Source of the DNA: Bacillota bacterium
Lineage (GTDB): Bacteria; Bacillota; Clostridia; Christensenellales; Borkfalkiaceae
Length of the DNA: 28,371 bases
Assembly (NCBI GenBank): GCA_019423125.1
Contig: JAHZBZ010000020.1
Location: 1 to 28,371, forward strand
Reading direction: 5' to 3'
The notes under the pieces were generated by a model. It was not told where the DNA came from. It saw only the letters and a list, made by a program, of their open reading frames with translations, and ran no database searches. Positions within the stretch are counted from its first letter, which is position 1. Each line of letters starts with the position of its first letter. Made by a program: the position numbers and the translations under genes. Positions 1 through 8,195 of the stretch are shown here, in pieces.

Positions 1-24
1 CCGCGCGGGCGCGCGCTTTTTTGT

Positions 25-552
25 TCATTCCCCTCTCCCCTCGAACAGGATGAGGGAGGTAAAAGTGACCGTGCCCTCGCCGCGGCTGTACGGAAGGCGC
101 GCCGTGCGGCACACTTCGCCTACGTCAAGACCGCACGCCTCCATCGAGGGCATCGCGAGATCGGGAAAGAGACAGGGCGCGTCCGGATAGGTACAGCGCT
201 CGCAGAGACGGCACCCGCCCGCGCCCATCGCAAACACCCGCTCTTCCAGCTGCGCGACAAAGCGGGAAAAGCGCAGGCAGTGCTCCCGCTCCAGCGCGAG
301 CGCCGCGGGAAGGTCGAACGGGTCGGAGAGCGCGCCGAACGTCTGCACGAGCAAGCCGTGCGGAAACGCCGCCGCGCGGCGGGACAGCGCGTCGAGCGAG
401 CCGCAGGCGGGCGGGCACTGCCAGCACCTGCCGTACCGCCCGCAGGTGTCTTTGCGGCACATCTGCCGCACCTCTTCGCGAAAATTAAGAATGGCCGAAA
501 ACTCCGCCGCCGCGCCGAAGCCGAAGGCGAGCGCGCGTTCGGCGCGCGTCAC
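25..552 (-). CDS. DUF2284-family predicted metal-binding protein
   Basis: The 175-aa product is rich in cysteine and matches the DUF2284 pattern. An N-terminal group (MCRKDTCGRYGRCWQCPP, about residues 31-48) is followed by a second cluster (CRLCERC...C...C, about residues 114-138), as expected for a metal or Fe-S binding protein. The biochemical role of the family is not established. The start is a GTG at 550-552 that overlaps the TGA of the upstream HIT gene by 4 bases (GTGA), so translation is probably coupled and the gene is the last visible cistron of the prmA operon. The stop lies at 25-27. An A-tract and GC-rich sequence follow immediately and run off the window edge; they may be half of a terminator hairpin. 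Family assignment is fairly secure and function is unknown. Confidence 0.85.
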   Translation of the reverse strand: MTRAERALAFGFGAAAEFSAILNFREEVRQMCRKDTCGRYGRCWQCPPACGSLDALSRRAAAFPHGLLVQTFGALSDPFDLPAALALEREHCLRFSRFVAQLEERVFAMGAGGCRLCERCTYPDAPCLFPDLAMPSMEACGLDVGEVCRTARLPYSRGEGTVTFTSLILFEGRGE

Positions 553-893
553 AGCATCCTCTCGCCCATCTTCTGTCCGCCGAGGATGTGGATGTGCAGA
601 TGATGCACCGTCTGGCCCGCGTCCTCGCCCTGGTTCACGATCAGGCGGTAGCCGCTCTCAAGCCCCAGCGACGCCGCGATGGAAGGGATCTTCTGCATGC
701 ACTTTTTGACCAGCTCCGCCTGCGCCGCATCCATCTCGGCGAGGGTGGCAAAGTGCGATTTGGGCACGACGAGGCAATGCACCTTCGCCTGCGGCGCGAT
801 GTCCAGAAAGGCGAGCATGTCGTCGTCTTCGTACACCTTTTTCGAGGGGATCTCCCCCGCAATGATCTTGCAGAAAATGCAGTTCTTGTCCAT
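549..893 (-). CDS. HIT family (histidine triad) nucleotide-binding protein
   Basis: The 114-aa protein is a complete HINT-type histidine triad hydrolase. It opens with CIFCKIIAGEIPSKKVYED, typical of the family including the two zinc-site cysteines (C5, C8), and carries the catalytic triad motif HLHIHILGG with H98, H100 and H102 (H100 is the expected nucleophile). Family members hydrolyse purine nucleoside phosphoramidates or acyl-adenylates in the cytoplasm. The ATG at 891-893 has an AAAGGAG ribosome binding site 7 nt upstream, and only 15 bp separate it from mtaB. This mtaB-HIT adjacency is common in Bacillota next to prmA/rsmE. It overlaps the downstream DUF2284 gene by 4 bp. Confidence 0.96.
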   Translation of the reverse strand: MDKNCIFCKIIAGEIPSKKVYEDDDMLAFLDIAPQAKVHCLVVPKSHFATLAEMDAAQAELVKKCMQKIPSIAASLGLESGYRLIVNQGEDAGQTVHHLHIHILGGQKMGERML

Positions 894-908
894 GGTCTTT
901 CTCCTTTT

Positions 909-2159
909 TTATCTCGATTTTGTCTCTTCGTCCGCGGGGCGCACGAGCAGTCCGTCCGCGTGCCTTTCCAGCGCGAGAACGCGCGTGCGGCGGCGGAGGT
1001 CCTCCTTCGCGTACAGGCGGATATAATTTTCCGAATAGCCGACGGTATAGCCGTCCTTGCGCTCCTCAGGCACGAGTTCGAGCGCCTTGCCGATGAACCT
1101 TCCCTCGTATTCTTCGCGCAGCTGCTTTGCGAGCGCAAGCAGGCGATGCAGGCGCTCCTTTTTCACCTGCGCGGGAAGGTCCTTTTTCTTCGCCGCGACG
1201 GTGCCCGTGCGGCGGCTGTAATTGAAACAGTGTATCTGCGAGAATGCCGCGCGGCGCGCGAGGTCGAGCGTCGCCTCGAAGTCCTCTTCCGTCTCGCCGG
1301 GAAAGCCCGCGATGATGTCCGTCGTGATCGCGGCGTCGGGGAAATACGAGCGCACGAGCCCGACGCAGGCGAGGAACTGTTCGCGCGTGTAATGACGGTT
1401 CATCGCGCGCAGGACGGCGTCCGAGCCGCTCTGCAAGGACAGATGAAAGTGCGGCGCAAAATCGCGCACCTGCTTTGCCGCACCGAGCAGGCGCTCGCCG
1501 ATCACCCCCGCCTCGAGGGAGCCGAGGCGGATGCGGCAGGGCGCGTCGCGCACCGCGAGCAAAAGGTCGGAAAGGTCGCGGCCCTTGTCCGAATAGGAAG
1601 AGATGTCGATGCCCGTGATTACCGCCTCTTCGGCGCCGCAGGACAGGATCTCCGCCGCCGCGCTCTCCAGAGAGCGGGAACGGCTCCTGCCGCGCAGATA
1701 CGGGATGATGCAGTAGGAACAGAAGTTGTTGCACCCGTCCTGGATCTTGACGAAGGCGCGCGCCTTGAAATTGCGGGGCGGAAGCAGTTCGTCGTAGGCG
1801 CCGTCCTCCTCGTCCAGCCGCACGCCCTGTTCGTCGAGAAGCGCGAGGATGCGGCTCTTCTGCCGCGCGCCCGTCACGAGAAAGACGTTCTCCTTCTCCG
1901 AAAACGTCTGCGGACAGCGCTCTGCGGCACAGCCGCAGACGAGGATGCGCGCGCGGGGCGCGACGGCGCGGATGCGCGCGATCGCCTGGCGGGATTTCTT
2001 TTCCGCCTCCCCCGTCACCGCGCAGGTGTTGAGGATGAACAGATCGGCGGGACCGAGCTCGTCGGAGACCTCGTATCCGCACTCCTCCAGACCGCGCAGG
2101 AGCGAGGCGCTCTCGCAGTCGTTGACCTTACAGCCGAGAGTGAATACGACCGCCTTCAT
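909..2159 (-). CDS. mtaB: tRNA (N6-threonylcarbamoyladenosine(37)-C2)-methylthiotransferase MtaB
   Basis: This 416-aa radical SAM enzyme adds a methylthio group to t6A37 of ANN-decoding tRNAs. The N-terminal MTTase domain begins MKAVVFTLGCKVNDCES, the sequence that distinguishes MtaB from MiaB/RimO, and supplies cluster cysteines C10, C46 and C75. The radical SAM motif CNNFCSYC (C143, C147, C150) binds the second [4Fe-4S] cluster. The C-terminal ~60 residues fit a TRAM RNA-binding domain. The ATG at 2157-2159 overlaps the rsmE stop (ATGA), so the two are translationally coupled. Length is normal and no key residue is missing. Confidence 0.96.
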   Translation of the reverse strand: MKAVVFTLGCKVNDCESASLLRGLEECGYEVSDELGPADLFILNTCAVTGEAEKKSRQAIARIRAVAPRARILVCGCAAERCPQTFSEKENVFLVTGARQKSRILALLDEQGVRLDEEDGAYDELLPPRNFKARAFVKIQDGCNNFCSYCIIPYLRGRSRSRSLESAAAEILSCGAEEAVITGIDISSYSDKGRDLSDLLLAVRDAPCRIRLGSLEAGVIGERLLGAAKQVRDFAPHFHLSLQSGSDAVLRAMNRHYTREQFLACVGLVRSYFPDAAITTDIIAGFPGETEEDFEATLDLARRAAFSQIHCFNYSRRTGTVAAKKKDLPAQVKKERLHRLLALAKQLREEYEGRFIGKALELVPEERKDGYTVGYSENYIRLYAKEDLRRRTRVLALERHADGLLVRPADEETKSR

Positions 2160-2878
2160 CTGCGCCCTCCCAGCTCTCCGAGCGAGAACATCGCGACGGA
2201 CAGAAAGGCGATCGCCGCCGTCTCGGCGCGCAGGATGCGCCTGCCCAGCGAGATCCCCGCAAAGCCCGCCGCGCGCGCGGCGTCGAACTCCTCCTGCGAG
2301 AATCCGCCCTCGCTGCCCACGACCAGCGCGCAGCTGCCCGAGAGCGCGGCGAGATCCGCATCCGACCCGTCCGCAAATTCACAGGCGAAGAGCTTGTTTT
2401 CATACCCCTCCGCGGAGGCGAGCGCCGCCGCGAGAGAATCGAAATAATCCACATCGGGCACGCGCGCGCGCAGGCACTGTTTTGCCGCCTCGCGCGCGAC
2501 CTTGCGCAGGCGTTCCAGCTTGTTTTCGTTCATGTACGCGCTGCAATAACGGCTGGAAAAAACGCCGACCGAATGCACGCCGAGCTCGGTCGCCTTCTGC
2601 ACGACGAGCTCCGTCTTGTCCCCTTTGAGCGCGCCGACGAGCAGGCGCACGGGCACCGCGCTCTCCTTGTCGGAGGGGCGGCCGCGCAGGACGCGGCAGA
2701 GCATCCCGCCCTTCGTCACCGCGTTGACGACGGCGTCGTATTCCCGCCCGCTCCCGTCGAGAAGGACGATCTCGTCCCCCTCGCGCAGGCGCAATACGTT
2801 CTTCGCGTGCGCGTATTCGTCGCCCGTCAGCAGCGCTTCGTCTCCGATGTTGTCCGCAAAAAATCTGTGTATGCCCAT
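2156..2878 (-). CDS. rsmE: 16S rRNA (uracil(1498)-N(3))-methyltransferase RsmE
   Basis: The 240-aa SPOUT methyltransferase methylates U1498 of 16S rRNA using SAM. An N-terminal PUA-like RNA-binding domain (MGIHRFFADN...ALLTGDEYAHAKNVLRL) precedes the trefoil-knot SPOUT domain, whose signature appears near the C-terminus as VGSEGGFSQEE and LGRRILRAETAA. The ATG at 2876-2878 starts just 3 nt after the prmA stop codon, and the likely ribosome binding site (AAAGGG) lies in the end of prmA. It overlaps mtaB by 4 bp. It is a complete, ordinary member of the operon. Confidence 0.96.
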   Translation of the reverse strand: MGIHRFFADNIGDEALLTGDEYAHAKNVLRLREGDEIVLLDGSGREYDAVVNAVTKGGMLCRVLRGRPSDKESAVPVRLLVGALKGDKTELVVQKATELGVHSVGVFSSRYCSAYMNENKLERLRKVAREAAKQCLRARVPDVDYFDSLAAALASAEGYENKLFACEFADGSDADLAALSGSCALVVGSEGGFSQEEFDAARAAGFAGISLGRRILRAETAAIAFLSVAMFSLGELGGRR

Positions 2879-2881
2879 GTG

Positions 2882-3820
2882 TCAGCCCTTTTTGAAGGCG
2901 AGAGCGTACCACTCTCCCTTTTTATTCTGTTCGACGAGGCGGAGCCCCAGCCCCTCATAGACGCCGACGACCTGCGCGAGCTTGCTGTCGATGATGCCCG
3001 AGAGGATGAGCGTGCCGCCCTGTTTCAGATTTTTGGGGATGCTCGGCGCGAGACGGCAGAGAATGTCCGCCGTGATGTTCGCCGTCATCACCTCGCCCGC
3101 GATCTCGGCGTTGTCCAGAAGGTCGGAGAGGGCGACTTTCGCCCTGTCCGCGACGCCGTTGAGCGCGAGGTTGTGCTCCGCACTGCGCACGGCGACGTAG
3201 TCGATGTCGGTAAGATAGGCGAACTTCGCGCCCAGTTTGAGCGCGCCGATGCCGAGGATGCCGCTCCCGCACCCGACGTCCACGACCGTGTCCCCTTCTT
3301 TGAGATAGCGCTGCAAAAATTCCAGGCACATCGAAGTCGTCTCGTGTTCACCCGTGCCGAACGCCATGTTGGAGTCGAGGCGGATCACCTCCTGTCCCGC
3401 CTTTGGCGCATACTCGATCCACTCGGGACAGACCACGAGGCGCTCCCCGATCTCGATGGGACGGAAGTGTTTTTTCCACACGTCGATCCAGTCGTCCCCC
3501 TCGATCTCGCGGCGGGAAGTCTCCAGCGTGCCCAGCGGCAGTTCGCTGCGCGCGCGGAGCTGTTCAATGTCCGCGAGGATAGAGCGGATGTTTTCGTCCG
3601 CGATGTCAAGAGGCAGAAAGCACTTGACGAGCACGTCGCTCCGCTCCTCCGCGAGCCCGTCCTCCATGTAATCCCAGAAGGTGCGCTTGTCGCGCTGCAG
3701 CGCGATCACGTCGTTGACGTCGCAGATGGTCACGCCGTAATTGGTGTAATTCCAGAAAATGTCGGAGATGAGCTCGCTCCCCTCCGTCGTGGTATGCACG
3801 GTAAACTCGATGAATTTCAT
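2882..3820 (-). CDS. prmA: ribosomal protein L11 methyltransferase PrmA
   Basis: The 312-aa SAM-dependent enzyme methylates ribosomal protein L11. The N-terminal substrate-recognition domain (about residues 1-110) is followed by a conserved segment around FGTGEHETTSMCLEFL (154-169) and the Rossmann motif I VVDVGCGSGILGIG (179-192). The PrmA-type NITADILCRL motif comes later. The start at 3818-3820 is set by a perfect AGGAGG five nt upstream. That site overlaps the stop codon of a candidate 42-aa leader ORF (3830-3958), so prmA may be translated by coupling. It leads the rsmE-mtaB-HIT-DUF2284 operon; in many Bacillota this cluster follows dnaJ, which is not the case here. Confidence 0.95.
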   Translation of the reverse strand: MKFIEFTVHTTTEGSELISDIFWNYTNYGVTICDVNDVIALQRDKRTFWDYMEDGLAEERSDVLVKCFLPLDIADENIRSILADIEQLRARSELPLGTLETSRREIEGDDWIDVWKKHFRPIEIGERLVVCPEWIEYAPKAGQEVIRLDSNMAFGTGEHETTSMCLEFLQRYLKEGDTVVDVGCGSGILGIGALKLGAKFAYLTDIDYVAVRSAEHNLALNGVADRAKVALSDLLDNAEIAGEVMTANITADILCRLAPSIPKNLKQGGTLILSGIIDSKLAQVVGVYEGLGLRLVEQNKKGEWYALAFKKG

Positions 3821-3829
3821 GATTCCTCC

Positions 3830-3958
3830 TCAGTGTCCTGCGATGTTTCTCTCTCCTCTTCTCCCTCCGTCTCCCGCGGCGCCGTTTTTGCCTGCGCCTT
3901 CTTTGCGGCGCATGGCACAGAGGACCTCGTCCTCCTCCTCTCTTTCCCTTGCTCTCAT
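3830..3958 (-). CDS. candidate 42-aa leader ORF upstream of prmA
   Basis: A short ATG ORF of 42 codons (MRARERE...NIAGH) lies between the operon promoter and prmA. It has a strong AGGAGG site 5 nt before its ATG. Its TGA (3830-3832) runs directly into the prmA ribosome binding site (TGAGGAGG), so termination would leave a ribosome on the prmA start region. The peptide is very charged, with an Arg/Glu-rich first half and a Gly/Arg-rich end, and it matches no family I recognise. It could be a real coupling peptide or a fortuitous ORF in a purine-rich leader. Signal strength rests only on the two ribosome binding sites and the promoter spacing. Confidence 0.4.
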   Translation of the reverse strand: MRAREREEEDEVLCAMRRKEGAGKNGAAGDGGRRGERNIAGH

Positions 3959-3985
3959 CGGCACCTCCTCTTCTTCTCTTAGACT

Positions 3986-4014
3986 ATTTTAAACTTTTTT
4001 TGCCCCGCCGTCAA
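3986..4014 (-). promoter_or_regulatory. promoter of the prmA operon
   Basis: On the minus strand a -35 TTGACG (4009-4014) is followed after exactly 17 bp by a -10 TAAAAT (3986-3991). Transcription would begin near 3979, about 20 nt before the leader ORF start. Confidence 0.75.
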
Positions 4015-4045
4015 TCTATTTTTCACGCCTGCGCGGGCGGGAACG

Positions 4046-4069
4046 AAAAAGGCCCCGCAGGGAGCGGGG
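4046..4069 (-). terminator. intrinsic terminator after the GNAT gene
   Basis: On the minus strand CCCCGC (complement of 4064-4069), a 5-nt loop and GCGGGG (complement of 4053-4058) are followed by CCTTTTTC. The hairpin begins at the base next to the GNAT stop codon. Confidence 0.85.
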
Positions 4070-4714
4070 TCAGCGTTCTTCGGAGGGCTTCGGATCGCGC
4101 ACGAGGCAGTATTCTTTCAGCCCCGAACCCGAATCGAGGGTGTCGAACAGGCGGAATCCGTAATGGCGGTACATGTCGAGGTTGGCGGCGTTGTGCGTCT
4201 CGAGCGCGACGCGCACCCCTTCGCGGTCGGCATGTTCGAGCACGGGCGTGATCAGCGCGTGCGCAATGCCCATGCCGTGGTAGCGCGTCCGCACCGCAAA
4301 ATAGACGATGTGGATGCAGTTCTCCCCCGCGCGGCGCACCCAGTCGGAGGAGAGAAATTCTTTGTACGTGCGGAATTTCTCCGCGACCCCGCCCGACTCG
4401 TCGTCCTCGAGAAGGCGCTGTTGCGTGAGATATGCGAAGTAGCGCTCGGCGAGGTATTTGCGCACCCCTTTGTGCTCGGCGGGATCCTCGAGCAGGATGA
4501 GCCCGCGCACTTCGGGCGAATCGGCATACATGTCGCAATACTGCGCGATCTCGTTCGCGTCGCAGTCGAACACGTCGGGCAGGATCTCCTGCCGCTGCGC
4601 TTCCGAAGGGATGAGCACGCGGTAGAGCGGGTCGGCAAAAAAGCACTCGGTGAGCGTGTCGACCACCGCGTCGAAGTCCTCCCTCTGCAATCGGTATAAG
4701 TTTGCTATTTCCAT
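4070..4714 (-). CDS. GNAT family N-acetyltransferase
   Basis: The 214-aa product is a GCN5-related acetyltransferase. The acetyl-CoA pyrophosphate loop reads VRTRYHGMGIAHAL (about residues 141-154), and the beta4-beta5 region with ETHNAANLDMYRHYGFRLF (172-190) is typical of the fold. The substrate cannot be read from sequence. The ATG at 4712-4714 was chosen because the conserved sequence starts there (MEIANLYRLQ); the frame stays open further upstream but only as an overlap with the peptidase gene. It follows the M28 peptidase by 7 bp and is probably co-transcribed with it. A terminator sits directly after the stop. Confidence 0.88.
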   Translation of the reverse strand: MEIANLYRLQREDFDAVVDTLTECFFADPLYRVLIPSEAQRQEILPDVFDCDANEIAQYCDMYADSPEVRGLILLEDPAEHKGVRKYLAERYFAYLTQQRLLEDDESGGVAEKFRTYKEFLSSDWVRRAGENCIHIVYFAVRTRYHGMGIAHALITPVLEHADREGVRVALETHNAANLDMYRHYGFRLFDTLDSGSGLKEYCLVRDPKPSEER

Positions 4715-4721
4715 GAGCGTT

Positions 4722-6749
4722 TCATCTCTCGAGCGCCTGCATGACGGCGATCGCTCCTTTGAGTTTTTCGTTGAGTTCCTGCAGATGCACCGTCTCCGCG
4801 CGCACGATGCGGCAGAGTTCTTTTTTCTGGACGGCGATCGCCGCGACGAGCACGTTGCGCTCGGCGGCAAAGTCGGGATTTTCCTCTTTGCGCTTGGACA
4901 TCACCGAACGCAGGGTGTCGAACAGGTCGATGTGCCCCGTCAGGCGGCCGCTCCCCCACGTGCCGGTGTCGGTCAGCGCGCGCGCCGTGAAGTACGAGGT
5001 CACGCCGCGGCCGAACGCCTCGGCATAGCTGTTGTCGTCCACCTCCACGATCGCCGCCTTTGCGCCGTCCGCATCCCCCTCTTTCAGACAGGCGAGCGCG
5101 CGCTCCATGTAATCGATGTTGCGCTGGACGTTCTCGTGCGGAAAGACGGATTTTTCGTACCAGTCGAGCGCGACGAAGCGCCCCTCGCACAGGCGGAAGG
5201 CGTCCAGAAGCGCAGAAGCGGCGACGCTCGCCCGCTCCTGCGGCAGACGGGAGGCGTTGAAGGCGTGCACGCGATCGTACAGCTCCTCCGCGCTCTCCTC
5301 CGCCTCGTCCGCGGCGCGGGAAAATGCGGCGCAGGTGTCCGCGTCCGCGTATTCTTCCCACAGGCTCTTGTGAAGTTTGCGCACGCGCGCCGAAAAATCG
5401 AGCGGCGGGAGCGCGAGGGCGTCGAACGCGAGCAGAAGCCGCAGATACAGTTTGTGGTGAAATTCGTAGACGGGCGCATCGCAGGAATCGTCGTTGTCGA
5501 ACTGCGAATGATAATGCGTCTCCATGAAAGAACCCGAGGAGAACTCGTTGACGAGCGAGGGAACGCCGTTCACCGCCATGGAGAAGTCGTCAGACCACGT
5601 CTGCACGGGGCATACGACGTCTGCGCCCTCGGCATAAAAGTCGCCCAGCTCCTGCCCCTCGCGCAAGAACTCGCGCAAAAAGCGCTTGTACTCGAATACG
5701 CTGCGGATGAGGTGCTTTTTGCCGTGCGCGAGCGCGGGAAGCTCGAGGTTGATGTCCGCGACCATCCTGCCGCACCAGTCGTTGCCGCCCTGCGTCATCT
5801 CGGCAAAGGCGCCCGCCGACCAGTCGTAGCGCGAATCCACTCTTCCCCACTCCTCGCTCGCGAACGCGACGAACACGAGCGTCTTTTCGGGGACGTATCC
5901 CGACTCGAGCAGGGACTTCGCGAGGCAGAGCATCATGGAAACGCCCGTGTTGTCGTCCTCGAAGCCTGAAAAATAGGCGTCGTAGTGCGCCGAGACCGCG
6001 ATCATCTGCGAGGTCCTGCCGGGGATCTTTCCGACGATGTTGTAAGAGACGGTGTCCTGCGTGACGCGCGAATCCGCGGTCAGACGGACGGGGAGCCTGC
6101 CCCGCCGCATCGCGCCGAGTACCCCGCGCATGTCCGTCTTGGACATGGACAGGGCGGCGGCTTCGGGGATGCCGCAGATGTCCTGCGCGTTGAGCGCGGA
6201 GGGGTCCGCCTCGCCGTACCCCTTGTCCTGCACCGCGACCACCGCGAGCGCGCCCGCGAGGTGCGCCTGGTAGGCGGGATAGTTGATCCACCACTCGTCG
6301 CGCTGGTTGATGCGGATGAGCGCGAGCTTGCCGCGCACGTCCACCTTCGCAAAGTCCTTTTCGGTGCCCCTGCCCGCGTCGACCAGCTCCGTCTCGAGAC
6401 CGTCCGCGACGAGATCGGTCTGATACCCGCCCAGGCGGACGGTGTGTTCGCCCTCCTCGTCCGAATAGGTCAGCGTTGCGCCGCGAAATTCCCAGCCGTC
6501 CAGACGGACGGGGTGTTTTTCCGCGTCCAGCCCGATGCGGCGCATCTCCGCGAGCAGAAACTCGCCCGCCTCAAATTCCGCGCGGCTGCCCGCCGTGCGG
6601 TAGCCGAGCACGGGATCGGAGCGGAAGCGCTCCAGCTCGCGCGCGATGCGGACGGAATACTCCGCATCCAGCTTTTCCGCCGCGCGCTCGTAAGCCTGCC
6701 CCGCGCGCACCTGCGGCGCCTCTGCGGCGCGATCGAATGACTCTTTCAT
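4722..6749 (-). CDS. M28-family zinc metallopeptidase (aminopeptidase-like)
   Basis: The 675-aa protein is a di-zinc peptidase of the M28 family. Visible ligands and catalytic residues are H255 and D257 (SAHYDAYF), D266 in EDDNTG, the catalytic Glu pair E299/E300 (FASEEWG), D332 (ADINLELP) and a histidine in THYHS (412/414). A PA-like insert lies roughly at 110-225. There is no signal peptide or membrane helix, so it is probably cytoplasmic. The long helical C-terminal extension (about 430-675) exceeds the usual family length and its role is unknown. The ATG at 6747-6749 follows AGGAGG with 6-nt spacing; an upstream in-frame extension lacks such a site and overlaps the promoter. It is first in a two-gene unit with the GNAT gene. 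Confidence 0.9.
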   Translation of the reverse strand: MKESFDRAAEAPQVRAGQAYERAAEKLDAEYSVRIARELERFRSDPVLGYRTAGSRAEFEAGEFLLAEMRRIGLDAEKHPVRLDGWEFRGATLTYSDEEGEHTVRLGGYQTDLVADGLETELVDAGRGTEKDFAKVDVRGKLALIRINQRDEWWINYPAYQAHLAGALAVVAVQDKGYGEADPSALNAQDICGIPEAAALSMSKTDMRGVLGAMRRGRLPVRLTADSRVTQDTVSYNIVGKIPGRTSQMIAVSAHYDAYFSGFEDDNTGVSMMLCLAKSLLESGYVPEKTLVFVAFASEEWGRVDSRYDWSAGAFAEMTQGGNDWCGRMVADINLELPALAHGKKHLIRSVFEYKRFLREFLREGQELGDFYAEGADVVCPVQTWSDDFSMAVNGVPSLVNEFSSGSFMETHYHSQFDNDDSCDAPVYEFHHKLYLRLLLAFDALALPPLDFSARVRKLHKSLWEEYADADTCAAFSRAADEAEESAEELYDRVHAFNASRLPQERASVAASALLDAFRLCEGRFVALDWYEKSVFPHENVQRNIDYMERALACLKEGDADGAKAAIVEVDDNSYAEAFGRGVTSYFTARALTDTGTWGSGRLTGHIDLFDTLRSVMSKRKEENPDFAAERNVLVAAIAVQKKELCRIVRAETVHLQELNEKLKGAIAVMQALER

Positions 6750-6773
6750 ACGCCCCTCCTCTTTTCGCCGTGT

Positions 6774-6803
6774 ATTATAGCACCGCGCGGGCGCGCCTGT
6801 CAA
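6774..6803 (-). promoter_or_regulatory. promoter of the M28 peptidase-GNAT operon
   Basis: Minus strand -35 TTGACA (6798-6803) and -10 TATAAT (6774-6779), both perfect, are separated by 18 bp. The AGGAGG of the peptidase gene lies shortly downstream. Confidence 0.88.
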
Positions 6804-6873
6804 ACGCGCGACGGCGGATGATAAAATTTCCCGCCGTTGTTCGCCCGCCCCGAAAAATGCACAAAAAGCGCAC

Positions 6874-6896
6874 AAAAAAACTCCCCGAAGGGAGTT
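6874..6896 (-). terminator. intrinsic terminator after two-component system 1
   Basis: On the minus strand AACTCCC (6890-6896), loop TTCG and GGGAGTT (6879-6885) run into a T-tract. It lies 3 bp beyond the sensor kinase stop. Confidence 0.85.
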
Positions 6897-6899
6897 CTT

Positions 6900-8195
6900 T
6901 CAGTCCTGCGGCTTGGGAAGCGGCAACAGCACCGTCACGCGGAAGACCCCGTCCTCGGCGCGGATGTTGAGCGTGCCGCCGTATTTTTCCACGATGCTGC
7001 GGATGCTCTTCATGCCGTAACCGTGATAGAGCGTGTTGGACTTCGTCGTGACAGGCAGCCCGTCCTCGAACACGACCTCGCCCGTGTAGCGGTTCTCCAC
7101 CTGCAAAAACGCCATCCCCTTGGATTCGCGAAGCATCATCGAAATGACGCGCCCGGCGGGCTCCGCGACCTTCGAGACCGCCTCGATCGCGTTGTCGATC
7201 ATGTTACCGAGCAGAGAATAGGCGTCGGAGGCGCTCAGAAAGTTCAGGATCTCGCCGTCCGCTATGCGCTCGAAGCGAATATTCTTCTGCTCGCAGACGA
7301 GGCTCTTTTCGGTGAAGATCACGTCCAGCACCTCGTTGCCCGAACGCACGGTCATGTCGTAGAGGGTGACGGCGCGCTCCAGCTCGTAGAGTTCCTCTCC
7401 CGAGAGGCGGTTTTTGAGCGCGAGGAGCTGGTGCTTGACGTCGTGGAACTTGATGCCGAGCATCTCAAATTTCTCGCGCGAGAGGTCGTACTGCTGTTTT
7501 TCGAGATAATGCAGGTGCTCGCGCACGCGGTATTCCTGCTCGATCCTGCCCGTGCGGATCATGTTCGCGACGATATAGAGAATGAAGAAACAGCACAGGA
7601 TGTCAAAACAGGTGTAGACGACGTAATAGTCGGAAGACATCTCGGGCGGATATTGGAAGAGCATGGTAAAGAGGATGAGCGGGATGGTCAGAAGGTAGGT
7701 CTGCCGCTTGCCGATGTATTCCTTTTCGAGCTTGCGAAAGAGCGGGCGGAACAGAAAGAAGGCGGCGACGTAGAGCGCGACGACCACCGGCACATAGACG
7801 AAGGGACGCGTCGCGGCGTCCATCTCGCGGTCGATGAAAAAACACAGGAGCTCGCCTAATTTATAGGCGCCGTGCTGGATCCCGTATGCCGCGATGGAGG
7901 CAAACACGCCGACGTGAAAAGGCGTGTCGAAACAGAAAAAGATGGCGGCGACGGAAGCGGCGTACAGCGTGATGTACCGCCCGACGCGCAGGACGTCGAA
8001 ACTGCCGATGACGAGCGAGAACTTCGAGTCGAGAAAGCTCCAGAGAAAGGAGAGCGCGAACAGCGCGCCTACGCAAAGCACGGCGCGCGCGGCAAACCAG
8101 CTGCGGCGGCAAAAATACAGGGTGAAGATGACACAGCTGAGCACAAGCTCGACGACATAGCCGTGTTCGTAGAAAAAGGAAAGAAAGGCGCCCAT
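6900..8195 (-). CDS. GHKL-type sensor histidine kinase (AgrC/ComD-like), system 1
   Basis: The 431-aa membrane kinase has about six hydrophobic helices in residues 10-212, then a coiled region and the dimerisation/phosphoacceptor segment IKFHDVKHQLLALKNRL with H251 the likely phosphorylated histidine. The GHKL ATPase follows, with an N-box NMIDNAIEAV (about 333) and a YGMKSIRSIVEKYGG G-box region. This is the layout of AgrC-type kinases that often sense peptides, but no peptide gene is visible nearby. The ATG at 8193-8195 overlaps the regulator's TGA by one base (TGATG), which argues for translational coupling; an in-frame ATG 27 nt earlier has no better site. It is paralogous in design to the kinase at 19045-20436. 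Confidence 0.92.
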   Translation of the reverse strand: MGAFLSFFYEHGYVVELVLSCVIFTLYFCRRSWFAARAVLCVGALFALSFLWSFLDSKFSLVIGSFDVLRVGRYITLYAASVAAIFFCFDTPFHVGVFASIAAYGIQHGAYKLGELLCFFIDREMDAATRPFVYVPVVVALYVAAFFLFRPLFRKLEKEYIGKRQTYLLTIPLILFTMLFQYPPEMSSDYYVVYTCFDILCCFFILYIVANMIRTGRIEQEYRVREHLHYLEKQQYDLSREKFEMLGIKFHDVKHQLLALKNRLSGEELYELERAVTLYDMTVRSGNEVLDVIFTEKSLVCEQKNIRFERIADGEILNFLSASDAYSLLGNMIDNAIEAVSKVAEPAGRVISMMLRESKGMAFLQVENRYTGEVVFEDGLPVTTKSNTLYHGYGMKSIRSIVEKYGGTLNIRAEDGVFRVTVLLPLPKPQD

